Position numbers and translations under genes: made by a program. DNA of 64,000 bases. Source: Candidatus Rokuibacteriota bacterium (GTDB lineage: Bacteria > Methylomirabilota > Methylomirabilia > Rokubacteriales > CSP1-6). The notes under the pieces were generated by a model that did no database searches, was not told the DNA's origin, and was given only the letters and a program-made list of their open reading frames with translations. Numbering within the stretch: position 1 is the stretch's first letter; every line of letters starts with the position of its first letter. Below are positions 49,564 through 57,427 of the stretch, in pieces. The stretch covers positions 44,778 through 108,777 of the forward strand of contig QHSU01000083.1 in assembly GCA_003220535.1 (NCBI GenBank), written 5' to 3'.

Positions 49564-50532
49564 TTATCGAGAACTGCTCTCGACGTTCGCCCCTTCGCTC
49601 AGGACCAGAACCTCGACCCTTCGGTTCTGCTGGCGCCCCGCGGGCGTGTCGTTGTCCACGATCGGGAATTTCGGCCCATAGCCTCGGGTCGTGATCCGCT
49701 CGGGGGCGATGCCGCGCGCCAAGAGCAGCGCGCGAACGGCGTCGGCGCGTTGCTGCGACAGCTTGAGGTTGAAGTCCTCGTTACCGGTGTTGTCGGAGTG
49801 ACCCTCGATCAGCACCCTGCGCCGCGGATACTTCTTGAGAAACTCCGCCAGCTTGTCAACGCTCCGCTGGCCGCCCGGCGCGACGTCGGCCTTGCCGGCG
49901 GCGAAGAGGACGTCGCCGACCGTGAGGACGAGGCCCCGATCGGTCTGCTGGGCCTTGAGGTCCGACAGCTCCTTCGCGAGAGCCGCCGTCTTGGCCTGCT
50001 CGGCCGCGTAGGCTCTGGCTTCAGCCTCCGCCTGCAGCCGGGCCTGCTCGACCTCGCGAGCCGTCGTATCGGTGGTGCGAGCTCGAGCCTCACTCGCAGC
50101 GCGGGCCTGCTCGGCCTCGCGCGCCTTCGCCGCCGCTTCGGCGCGCGCCGCTTTGACCTCGCGATCGCGCTTTTGCAGGAGCACGTCCGAGCTCTCCCGG
50201 CTCAGCTGCAGCGTATCCTGCTCCGTCTTCGTGGTGGCGCCCGCGATCGTTGCGATCTGAGCTCGCTTCTCCGCGACGTAGCCGAGCGAAACCTTCTCCT
50301 CAAGGGTCTTGGCCTGCTCGGCGGCTTGGACGGCCTTCTGGGCGTCCGCGAGCCACAGCTGGGCGTACGCCTGCACGTTCGGGTCGGCCTGGGCCTGCCG
50401 GTAGGCGGCTTGCGCCCGTTCGAGCTGGGCCCGCGCCGCTTGCTCCTGCCTCGACGAGGCGCAGCCCGCGACCAGAATCAGGGGGAGGACCGCCATGCCT
50501 ACGCGTCTGATCAAGATGGAAAGCGGGCTCAT
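49564..50532 (-). CDS. OmpA-family lipoprotein with long helical linker
   Basis: 322 aa from ATG 50532 (GTG 50541 possible; GGTGGAG fits the ATG). Lipobox LVAGC gives a lipid-anchored Cys. Residues about 30-190 are Ala/Glu/Arg/Gln-rich coiled coil, then an OmpA C-terminal peptidoglycan-binding domain (LIEGHSDNTGNEDFNLKLSQ, RADAVRALL, NRRVEVLV). Spans the periplasm from outer membrane to cell wall. In an operon with the DUF4398 lipoprotein. Confidence 0.9.
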   Translation of the reverse strand: MSPLSILIRRVGMAVLPLILVAGCASSRQEQAARAQLERAQAAYRQAQADPNVQAYAQLWLADAQKAVQAAEQAKTLEEKVSLGYVAEKRAQIATIAGATTKTEQDTLQLSRESSDVLLQKRDREVKAARAEAAAKAREAEQARAASEARARTTDTTAREVEQARLQAEAEARAYAAEQAKTAALAKELSDLKAQQTDRGLVLTVGDVLFAAGKADVAPGGQRSVDKLAEFLKKYPRRRVLIEGHSDNTGNEDFNLKLSQQRADAVRALLLARGIAPERITTRGYGPKFPIVDNDTPAGRQQNRRVEVLVLSEGANVESSSR

Positions 50533-50577
50533 CGTCTCCACCTCAGTTCATAGCCGCGCCGCCGAGCGCGCGCCGGG

Positions 50578-50964
50578 CTACTGCGGGGTCCGCTCGAGCT
50601 CCTCGCGAAGCGCCCGTATGCTTCGGCGCATCTCGTCCGCGATCTGGTTGATCCGCTGGTTGGAGGCGCGGGCGCGCGCATAGTCCGCGTCGGCCGCCGC
50701 CTGTTCCGCCGTCAGGATCGCCCGGTCGTACTTCTTGTCGGCCACCGCCGCCCGGGCGTTCTTCAGCCTGTCCTCGGCGATCTTGAGCTCGGTGGTCGCG
50801 TTGACGGCCGCGCCCGCCTGCTGCGCCTCGTTGAACGCCCGCTCCGCCTGCGCGAGCTTCGCGCTCGCCAGGGGACTGTGGCTGGCGCACGCAGTCGCCG
50901 AAAGCGCTGCGAGCACGATGCAGAACACCCCGCCCCGGTATCCTCGTCGCGTTCGCTCGTCCAC
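50578..50964 (-). CDS. DUF4398-type lipoprotein
   Basis: 128 aa from GTG 50964 with ribosome site GGAGG. Lipobox ATAC near residue 26, then one long helical region (KLAQAERAFNEAQQAGA, AAADADYARARASNQRINQ) as in DUF4398 proteins, which usually sit next to OmpA-type genes as here. Probable envelope spacer or partner of the OmpA protein. Confidence 0.8.
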   Translation of the reverse strand: MDERTRRGYRGGVFCIVLAALSATACASHSPLASAKLAQAERAFNEAQQAGAAVNATTELKIAEDRLKNARAAVADKKYDRAILTAEQAAADADYARARASNQRINQIADEMRRSIRALREELERTPQ

Positions 50965-50981
50965 GGTCGGCCTCCTATATC

Positions 50982-51017
50982 AGTCTAGCGCCCGGGCCAA
51001 TCGGGGATTTCCCCGAT
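50982..51017 (-). promoter_or_regulatory. Promoter with overlapping palindromic operator (lipoprotein operon)
   Basis: A TAGACT -10 hexamer (50987-50982, minus strand) lies 17 nt ahead of the GTG start. A perfect palindrome ATCGGGGA-TT-TCCCCGAT (51000-51017) covers the -35 position, which fits a repressor operator. Confidence 0.4.
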
Positions 51018-51102
51018 CCGTGCTCGCCGGTGGCGGCGACCGTGACGGCCCGACACATTTGCCAGGGACGATAGAATCCCTCCGTGACCAGTTTTCGGTC
51101 GG

Positions 51103-51108
51103 TAAGAT
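51103..51108 (+). promoter_or_regulatory. TAAGAT hexamer, leaderless start of the cysteine-synthase gene
   Basis: TAAGAT is followed by 8 nt (AAGCACCT) and ATG 51117; no ribosome site is visible. Confidence 0.4.
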
Positions 51109-51116
51109 AAGCACCT

Positions 51117-52046
51117 ATGCCCTGGGACCCACGAATCCAGGCGCTCGTCGACCGCTTCCCCGTCCTGCGGGCGGTGGGCAACACGCCGCTCGTCCCGGTG
51201 GACGTCCTGCGGCCCGATCTCCCTGACGTCGAGGTGTTCGCGAAGATGGAGTCGCTGAACCCGGGTGGCTCGCTCAAGGACCGGCCGGTGCTGCGGATGC
51301 TTCTCGGCGCGCTCGACGACGGGCAGCTCAAGCCCGGCAAGACCGTGCTGGACAGCTCGTCGGGCAACGCTGGAATCGCGTACGCGATGATCGGCCGGAT
51401 CGTCGGCGTCCCCGTCGAGATCGTGATTCCCGACAACGCAAGCGCCGAGCGCAAGAAGCGCATGCTCGCGCACGGCGCGCGGCTCGTCTTCACGGACGCG
51501 CTCCTCGGTTACGACGAGGCGCTCCGCGAGGTGCGCCGGCGTTACGAGGCCGATTCCGACCACTACTTCTTCAGCGACCAGTACAGCAACCAGGACAACT
51601 GGCGGGCCCACTACGAGACGACGGCGGTCGAGATCCTGCAGCAGACCGGGGGCCGGCTGACCCACGTCGTCGTCGGCGTCGGCACCGGCGGCACCCTGAC
51701 CGGGCTCGGGCGACGTCTGAAGGAGCACGACCCGTCGATCCGCCTCGTCTGCGTCATCCCCGAGGCCTTCCCGGGCGTCGAGGGGCTCAAGCCGCTGGGG
51801 CGCGCCGAGGACATCGTGCCGGCGATCCTCGACGAAAAGCTGATCGACGAGCGCGTCCCGGTGACCGTCGACGAAGCGTACAGGATGTGCGTGCGCCTGG
51901 CGGCGGCCGGCTTCTTCGTCGGTCAGTCGTCCGGCGCGTACATGGCCGGCGTCGAGCGTGTCGCGCGCCGCGTCGGGCGCGGTCGCTTCGTCACCCTGTT
52001 CAACGACATCGGCGAGCGCTACTTCTCCACCCGCCTCTGGGATTGA
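51117..52046 (+). CDS. Cysteine synthase-family PLP enzyme
   Basis: 309 aa. PLP lysine in NPGGSLKDRP (K54), substrate loop SSSGNAGIAYAMIG, phosphate-binding GVGTGGTLTGLG, and QSSGAYMAG near the end. Normal length for CysK/CysM. Makes cysteine from O-acetylserine (or O-phosphoserine) and sulfide; sub-type not clear. Likely leaderless. The gene is followed by the 52-bp palindrome. Confidence 0.9.
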   Translation: MPWDPRIQALVDRFPVLRAVGNTPLVPVDVLRPDLPDVEVFAKMESLNPGGSLKDRPVLRMLLGALDDGQLKPGKTVLDSSSGNAGIAYAMIGRIVGVPVEIVIPDNASAERKKRMLAHGARLVFTDALLGYDEALREVRRRYEADSDHYFFSDQYSNQDNWRAHYETTAVEILQQTGGRLTHVVVGVGTGGTLTGLGRRLKEHDPSIRLVCVIPEAFPGVEGLKPLGRAEDIVPAILDEKLIDERVPVTVDEAYRMCVRLAAAGFFVGQSSGAYMAGVERVARRVGRGRFVTLFNDIGERYFSTRLWD

Positions 52047-52162
52047 TCGACATCGGGGGAGCAAGCGCCGCTCCCCCCGATTGCCCCCCACCGGTCGGCC
52101 TTGGCGACGGTCTAGTTCTCTCAGAACCCATCCTAAGAATCCGCCGCCAGCTGATCGGGCGT

Positions 52163-52214
52163 CGACGAGCGGGTGCGGCGGCCGCCCCGGGGCGCCCGCC
52201 GCACCCGCTCGTCG
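52163..52214. other. Near-perfect 52-bp palindrome
   Basis: The two 26-nt halves are inverted copies with a single mismatched pair: 19-bp outer arms (CGACGAGCGGGTGCGGCGG) around CGCCCCGGGGCG. It sits between the convergent cysteine-synthase gene and a decayed luciferase-like gene, 9 nt from the latter's end. It may be a bidirectional terminator without T-run, or a footprint of a repeat element. Such long perfect palindromes are usually unstable, so it is likely recent or selected. Confidence 0.8.
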
Positions 52215-52222
52215 GCGCCGGC

Positions 52223-52422
52223 TCAAGCGAGGCGCGGAGCTACGCGCTCAGCGAACAGACGCATCGACTTCAGGACGCGCTCGTTCGGAATCTGTCCGCC
52301 CGGGTTCATCCACATCGAGAGCGTCGAGAACCCGCCTTCATCTGCGCCAGCGACTCGTCGAATGCCGCCGCTTCGGTCACGCCCGGCGGGCTCGGGAACT
52401 CCGTGAACAGGCCGAATTCCAT
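52223..52422 (-). pseudogene. Remnant of an LLM-class oxidoreductase gene with internal deletion
   Basis: ATG 52422 keeps a perfect ribosome site (GGGAGGG) and encodes MEFGLFTEFPSPPG, then EAAAFDESLAQMK, the start of a luciferase-like protein. After about 33 codons the frame shifts to one that reads LSMWMNPGGQIPNERVLKSM and RLFAERVAPRLA-stop, a typical LLM C-terminus. About 250-300 middle residues are missing. The junction lies near 52320. This accounts for most of the 470-bp gap 52047-52515. Confidence 0.75.
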
Positions 52423-52515
52423 TGAACCCTCCCGACCGAATTCCCTCCCGGTCGAATTCGGGCTATCCTACGCCAGAGCGTCCCGTGACGGGGGGCCTAG
52501 ATAGGGGGGCCAATA

Positions 52516-53388
52516 ATGGCAGGGGACAGGGTGTTCGACCGGAGCGCCGAGGATATTGGAAACATCTTGCTGCTCGAGCACGTCAACGTGAAGATCCCGG
52601 ACCAGGTGGTCGCGACGAACTTCTACGTGACGGGCCTCGGGCTGACGCGCGACCCCTACATCATGACCGGCACCGAGAACATGTGGATCAACGCGGGCCA
52701 GCAGCAATTCCACATGCCGACCGGGAAGCCGGAAGTGCTCCGGGGAGTCGTCGGGTTCGTCGTGCCGGATCTCGAGGGGTTGAAGATGCGTCTGCAGAGC
52801 GTGCGCGAAAAGCTGGCGGGCACGAAGTTCGCGTGCGCAGCCGAGGACAAGTACATCAGCGTCACCTGCCCCTGGGGCAACCGCATGCGGTTCCACGCCC
52901 CGGGGCCCGAGTTCGGCGACATGACGCTCGGCGTCCCCTACGTCGAGTTCAACGTGCAGCCCAACACCGCGGTGGGGATCGCGAAGTTCTACCAGGCCGC
53001 CATGGGCGCTCCGGCCAGCGTCACGTTCAACGGCAACACCGCGGCGCGCGTCCAGGTCGGGGCCAAGCAGCACCTGGTCTTCCGCGAGACCACCGAGCCT
53101 GAGGTGCCGTACGACGGCCACCACATCGCGATTTACGTCGTGAACTTCTCGGGTCCCCACCGGTGGCTGAAGGACCGCGGCCTCATCAGCGAAGAGTCGA
53201 ACCCCGTGCAGTACCGGTTCAAGGACATCGTCGATCCCGAGACCTCGAAGGTGCTCTTCACCATCGAGCACGAGGTGCGCAGCGCGACCCATCCGATGTT
53301 CATGCGTCCGCTCGTGTCTCGGAATCCGGTGCAGCGGCAGGCGACGTATCAGCGCGGCCGCGACGCCTTCTACCCGGGAGCCAACTAG
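52516..53388 (+). CDS. Two-module VOC (glyoxalase/dioxygenase-fold) protein
   Basis: 290 aa. The first VOC half begins LLLEHVNVKIPDQVVATNFYV and includes GFVVPDLEGLKMRL; the second begins VPYVEFNVQPNTAVGIAKFY and includes YDGHHIAIYVVNFSGPH. Likely metal-binding extradiol dioxygenase or glyoxalase relative; no substrate assigned. The G-rich stretch GGGGGGCC may act as ribosome site. Followed by a strong hairpin. Confidence 0.8.
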   Translation: MAGDRVFDRSAEDIGNILLLEHVNVKIPDQVVATNFYVTGLGLTRDPYIMTGTENMWINAGQQQFHMPTGKPEVLRGVVGFVVPDLEGLKMRLQSVREKLAGTKFACAAEDKYISVTCPWGNRMRFHAPGPEFGDMTLGVPYVEFNVQPNTAVGIAKFYQAAMGAPASVTFNGNTAARVQVGAKQHLVFRETTEPEVPYDGHHIAIYVVNFSGPHRWLKDRGLISEESNPVQYRFKDIVDPETSKVLFTIEHEVRSATHPMFMRPLVSRNPVQRQATYQRGRDAFYPGAN

Positions 53389-53407
53389 ACCGTTCGCGAC
53401 AGGTTCC

Positions 53408-53440
53408 CTCCCGTCGTCGGGCCAGGCCCGGCGACGGGAG
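53408..53440. terminator. Bidirectional terminator-type hairpin after the VOC gene
   Basis: 15-bp arms (CTCCCGTCGTCGGGC and GCCCGGCGACGGGAG, one mismatch) around CAG, 19 nt past the VOC stop and just past the end of the convergent low-complexity frame. Confidence 0.5.
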
Positions 53441-53455
53441 CGGACGATCGGACGA

Positions 53456-53835
53456 CTACTTCTTCTTACCGCCCTTCTGAGCGCTCGCCACCCTGGCGCC
53501 GCCGACGCTCGCTTCCCTTCATGCCGGGTCCGTTTCCGGAGCTTTCGGCGGCCGAGCTATTCGCGTTCTTGCCCTTGCTCGCGCCTTTGCTGTCGTCGTT
53601 CTTACCGTTGTCGTGGCTCGCCGACCCGAGCGGCTCGTCCAACGCCGCTTGCGGCAAGGCCTGCTGAACAGCCGGCACACTGCTTGCGGCAGGCGCACTG
53701 TTCGGAACGACCTGGAACTCGGAGAAATGTGCCGGGGCGTCGTGGCGCCGTCTTGGCAGAACTCGCGTCACGCGACGTCGTCCCGCTGACAATCGTTCCG
53801 GAATGTTTCGTCGGTGTGACGTCGTTCGACTTCAT
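53456..53835 (-). pseudogene. Frame-broken low-complexity (secreted-type?) reading frame
   Basis: Three frames take turns in one direction: MKSNDVTPTKHSG... from ATG 53835; then FQVVPNSAPAASSVPAVQQA... with a Ser/Lys/Asn/Gly-rich part; then ASVGGARVASAQKGGKKK-stop at 53456. Each piece looks coding by composition, but no single frame spans them, so at least two frameshifts are implied. No family recognised; composition resembles disordered surface or spore-like proteins. It could also be non-coding. Confidence 0.35.
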
Positions 53836-53962
53836 GTTTCCGATATCGGACGCGCCGCTCGGAGTAGTGAGGAGCTGGACGCGACTTGAAGACGCGACGC
53901 GCGCTTTGATGTCGCGTACGACGTGCAGGGCGGGGAACCGCGTCGAGGACCAGGCCGGCCCG

Positions 53963-53992
53963 CGCGCCGCGCGCATCGAGTCGCGCGGCGCG
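53963..53992 (-). terminator. GC hairpin downstream of the FecR gene
   Basis: CGCGCCGCGCG and CGCGCGGCGCG pair across 8 nt, 15 nt past the FecR stop; no T-run. The rest of the gap 53836-54006 shows nothing recognisable. Confidence 0.35.
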
Positions 53993-54006
53993 GGAGACCG
54001 ATCGAG

Positions 54007-55119
54007 CTATTTCTTGAGCAGGCCGTTGAGGAGACTGTTGGTGACCGTGCTCGTCACCGTGGTCGTGGTGCTCGTGACCGTCGTGACCAGGTTGGTGACC
54101 GGGTTTGTTACCGTGGGCACGACGGTCTGAGTCGTCGAGCCGGTTAGATTGGTCAAGGTGCCGGTTGCCGCCCCGGTCACGCTGGTCAACGTGCTGGCCA
54201 CACCGCCCGTGACCGTGGTCACGGTGTTGGTCACGCTACCGGTCACGGCGCCCACTGCACCGGTCGTGCCGCCGCTGGTCGTGGTCGTTGAGCCGATCGG
54301 ACTGGACGTCGTCGTCGTGCCTGAGCTGGTCGTGCCCGTGGCTCCGGCCGTGTTCACGCTCGGGCGCGTATCGCTCCCGTTTCCGCCCAGGGTCTGCGTC
54401 GCCTCGCGGATCGAATTTTCTTTCACGTCCGCGTTGAGCGCATCCAGGGTGGCGGCCGGGGCATTCTTCGGAATGTGGCTGAAGTCCGAGGCCAGCTTCT
54501 TGGCGGCCTCCTGCGTGATGGTCTCGGGCCGCGGAACGGCCGGGGAGTTGGTCACCGTCACTCGCTCGAGCGCCCCGAGCTTCACGGCCGATCCGGAGAG
54601 CCGGCCCGCCGAATCGAGCTTCGTCACGTCGACGAGACCCTTCAGGATCGTGATCGTCGACCGGTGGCCTTCGGGCGTCGGCACGACCTCGGCCACGACG
54701 ACGGTGCCGCGGATGGCGGTCACGGCGTTGGGCGTCTTGATCTCGATGACTTCGCCTGGCTTCATCAACCCCTTGGAGACCGCCACCGAGATCCGGCCCT
54801 CGCCGAGCTGGATGGTCGAGACGCCCGGCACCTCGGTGATGGTCAGGACCGAACGCTCGCGCGCCGTGACGGTGGCCTTGCCGCCCAGGAGCACCCGCAC
54901 GAACGAGCGCTCGCCGGTGGCGATCCGGTCGCGGAGGAAGACGTCATCCTTGAAATGGAGCGGCTGAGCCTGCGGAAGCGTCAGACGCGCGACCGTCGCC
55001 GTGCCCTCGATGTTGGTCACGACGCCGACCCGCTCTTGTGCCAAGACCGAGGACGCCAGCAACAGCGCGGCGGCGCCCGTGAGTAATAGCGCTGCGATGA
55101 CTCGTTTCGCGAGACCCAT
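54007..55119 (-). CDS. Exported FecR-domain protein with Thr/Val-rich tail
   Basis: 370 aa from ATG 55119 with ribosome site GGAGGAG; upstream codons are non-coding. Signal peptide (to about residue 27, SSVLAQ). FecR domain about residues 30-150 (VLLGGKATVTARERSVLTI, IEIKTPNAVTAIRGTVVVAEV). The last 120 residues are almost only Thr, Ser, Val, Gly and Asn in short TVT/TNT-type repeats ending LLNGLLKK, suggesting an extended beta-rich surface region. Preceded by an excellent sigma-54 promoter. FecR proteins of this exported type are often linked to surface polymers; role unknown. Confidence 0.85.
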   Translation of the reverse strand: MGLAKRVIAALLLTGAAALLLASSVLAQERVGVVTNIEGTATVARLTLPQAQPLHFKDDVFLRDRIATGERSFVRVLLGGKATVTARERSVLTITEVPGVSTIQLGEGRISVAVSKGLMKPGEVIEIKTPNAVTAIRGTVVVAEVVPTPEGHRSTITILKGLVDVTKLDSAGRLSGSAVKLGALERVTVTNSPAVPRPETITQEAAKKLASDFSHIPKNAPAATLDALNADVKENSIREATQTLGGNGSDTRPSVNTAGATGTTSSGTTTTSSPIGSTTTTSGGTTGAVGAVTGSVTNTVTTVTGGVASTLTSVTGAATGTLTNLTGSTTQTVVPTVTNPVTNLVTTVTSTTTTVTSTVTNSLLNGLLKK

Positions 55120-55178
55120 AGTCTCCTCCGCCGTCGGCGCATCGATCGTTTCCCATGCGCGTGGCGAAGAAAGCATCG

Positions 55179-55194
55179 AGCAAGCGAAGTGCCA
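55179..55194 (-). promoter_or_regulatory. Sigma-54 promoter of the FecR gene
   Basis: Minus-strand TGGCACT-TCGC-TTGCT matches the -24/-12 consensus with GG and GC 10 nt apart. Predicted start near 55168, leader about 49 nt. No clear GTTYC-N5-GRAAC pair upstream. Confidence 0.65.
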
Positions 55195-55405
55195 CCGGAT
55201 TCCGGATTTCCACAAAATCAGACTGAAAGGTTCTCGCAGCTTTGGATCACCGGCGACGAACGCACCGCTGGCCACGCTCGAGCCAGACTGGCAGCTTCTG
55301 GTCAGCCTGGCCGTCTCAGCACGCAATTCCGGATTCTTGCGTTCGTGCGCGAGTGGGACTACGCTCGCCCTCACTCGCGGATCTCTCCCGACAAAGGAGC
55401 CGGAC

Positions 55406-56542
55406 ATGTCACTCAGCGTGATGTCGGCCGACAGCCACATGGATCTCATCTACCTGCCGCCGGACACGTTCACCTCGCGCATGCCGTCGACGTGGCGCGA
55501 CCGCGCGCCGCAGGTCGTCGAGCGCGACGGCCGCAAGGTGTGGGTGTCGGGCGACGCTGTCCTCGGGCCGTGGGGCGTGTACGGCCCGGGGGTCACGGGC
55601 GGACGCCGCGGCCGCATCCTGGCCGACGCGGGCTTCGCCTCGGGCAAGCAGACGCGGCCCTCGAATCCCGTCGAGCGGCGCGAGGACCAGGAGCGCGACG
55701 GCGTCGAGGCCGAGGTGATCTACGGCATCATCGGGATCTCGCGCGGGCTCTTCACCCATAGCGGCATCGCCGATCACGAGACGCTGGCGGCGGTCTACCG
55801 CGCGTACAACGACTACATCGCCGACTTCAACCGCACCAAGCCCGGCCGCTTCTTCGGCCTCGGCTGCCTGCCGAACCACGACGCGCGGGCGGCCGCCGAC
55901 GAGGTGCGCCACTGCGCAGAGCTCGGCCTGCGCGGCACCGTCTTCGTTCCGTGGGGCTCGGCCCAGCCCGTGTGGCATGAGATGTGGGAGCCGCTCTGGA
56001 CGACGGCCGAGGAGACGGGCCTCGTCATTTCCTTCCATGTCTTCGAGGGCGGCGCGGCGACGGTGGGGTACGCCGTCAAGGGTATTCAGAATCCGGCGTC
56101 GACCGGCTCGTGGACGGTCGTCGCGCCGCTCCAGATGGACGAGATCTGCGCCTCGATGATCCTCTCCGGCGTCTGCGAGCGCCATCCGAAGCTCACCCTG
56201 GTCCTGGGCGAGAGCGGCATCGGCTGGCTGCCGTACATCCTCGAGCGTCTCGACGACACGTACGAGGAGCGACTCGCCGACGACCTCGGACTCAAGCTTC
56301 CTCCGAGCGCTTACTTCAAGCGCCAGATGTACGCGACCTTCCAGAAGGACTTCCACGGCGTGCGCGCGATGGCGGAGATCGCGCCCGACAACGTCATGTG
56401 GGGCTCGGACTATCCGCACCGCGACGGCACGTGGCCGTTCTCGAAGAAGGCGATCGAGGAGCAGTTCCGCGGTATTCCCCAGGCGATCCAGACGAAGATG
56501 CTCTGGGACAACGTCCGCCGCGTCTACCGAATCGGATCGTGA
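55406..56542 (+). CDS. Amidohydrolase_2-family metal hydrolase/decarboxylase
   Basis: 378 aa with ribosome site AAAGGAG. The metal site begins MSADSHMD (DSHxD variant of the DxHxH motif), SFHVFEGG and LVLGESGIGWLPYIL follow, and the catalytic Asp is in MWGSDYPHRDGTWPFS. Family members include gamma-resorcylate decarboxylase and aminocarboxymuconate semialdehyde decarboxylase. Divergent from FecR over a 286-bp gap. Substrate unknown. Confidence 0.87.
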   Translation: MSLSVMSADSHMDLIYLPPDTFTSRMPSTWRDRAPQVVERDGRKVWVSGDAVLGPWGVYGPGVTGGRRGRILADAGFASGKQTRPSNPVERREDQERDGVEAEVIYGIIGISRGLFTHSGIADHETLAAVYRAYNDYIADFNRTKPGRFFGLGCLPNHDARAAADEVRHCAELGLRGTVFVPWGSAQPVWHEMWEPLWTTAEETGLVISFHVFEGGAATVGYAVKGIQNPASTGSWTVVAPLQMDEICASMILSGVCERHPKLTLVLGESGIGWLPYILERLDDTYEERLADDLGLKLPPSAYFKRQMYATFQKDFHGVRAMAEIAPDNVMWGSDYPHRDGTWPFSKKAIEEQFRGIPQAIQTKMLWDNVRRVYRIGS

Positions 56543-56605
56543 AAGCCGGGCCACGCCGTCCTGGAAGCGCTGCGCTGACCGCAGCGCCGTGAGCCGTCAC
56601 GTCTG

Positions 56606-57427
56606 ATGCGTGACGCCGAGCGCCGGCGGGAGATCAAGGACTACTACCTCGGCATCTCCGCCGACGAGATCACCTCGTATCTCACCCCCGCGTCCTTCGA
56701 CCTCTGGGAATCGGTCGCCCGGTACCGGCGCGAGCTCACGATCGGCACGCGGTGGCTGGAAGTCGGCGGCGGAATGGGTGATCTGGCGGCGGCCGCGCTC
56801 GATCGTGGCTACGACGTCTTGATGACGGACGTCCAGGACGAGCTTCTCGAGACGGCCGCAACCCGCCATCCCCGTCTTCGTACCCGGCTCCAGCGTGTGG
56901 ACATCTTCGACGCGCGCGACGTCGAGGCGCTCGCCGCGCGGGGCCCGTTCTCGATCGTGGCGGCGCTCGGCGCCGTGCTCAACCACGCGCGCGATCGGCA
57001 GGAGCTCGCGCGGGGCTTCGGCCACCTCGTGGCGCTCGGCGAGCCGGGCTCGCTCCTGATCGTCGACCTCATGCTGAGCGAGATGTTTCCCGGTCATCCC
57101 GCGGCGGTCTGGGCGGACTTCCTCCACGTCCTGCCCGGATTCGACGACCTGGCGCGACTGACCAGGTCGTCGGCGCTCCACGTTCTCGAGGCGCATTCGC
57201 TCTACCATCGCTATCCGCCGACACCGGCGTTCGACGCGGAATTCGACGAGCGGATGCTGCGGCTCTTCTTCCACCAGGGGCACTCCGTCCAGCCCCCGCG
57301 CGCGCCGGCGGACACGCGAGTCAGAGGATCGCGGCGTGCACGACCTGCCCCTCGGCGACGAGCGCCGAGCCCCGAAAGCGACTCGCCCGGAGCTCGACGA
57401 GCCATCCGGCCCCGATCCCGCGCTTGA
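56606..57427 (+). CDS. SAM-dependent methyltransferase
   Basis: 273 aa as read. The Rossmann motif I is WLEVGGGMGDLAAAAL, motif II VLMTDVQDELL, with VAALGAVLNHARDRQEL downstream. The last 35-40 residues are Arg/Pro/Ala-rich and lie over the convergent gene, so they are probably not selected; the functional part ends near LRLFFHQGH. Substrate unknown. Confidence 0.75.
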   Translation: MRDAERRREIKDYYLGISADEITSYLTPASFDLWESVARYRRELTIGTRWLEVGGGMGDLAAAALDRGYDVLMTDVQDELLETAATRHPRLRTRLQRVDIFDARDVEALAARGPFSIVAALGAVLNHARDRQELARGFGHLVALGEPGSLLIVDLMLSEMFPGHPAAVWADFLHVLPGFDDLARLTRSSALHVLEAHSLYHRYPPTPAFDAEFDERMLRLFFHQGHSVQPPRAPADTRVRGSRRARPAPRRRAPSPESDSPGARRAIRPRSRA

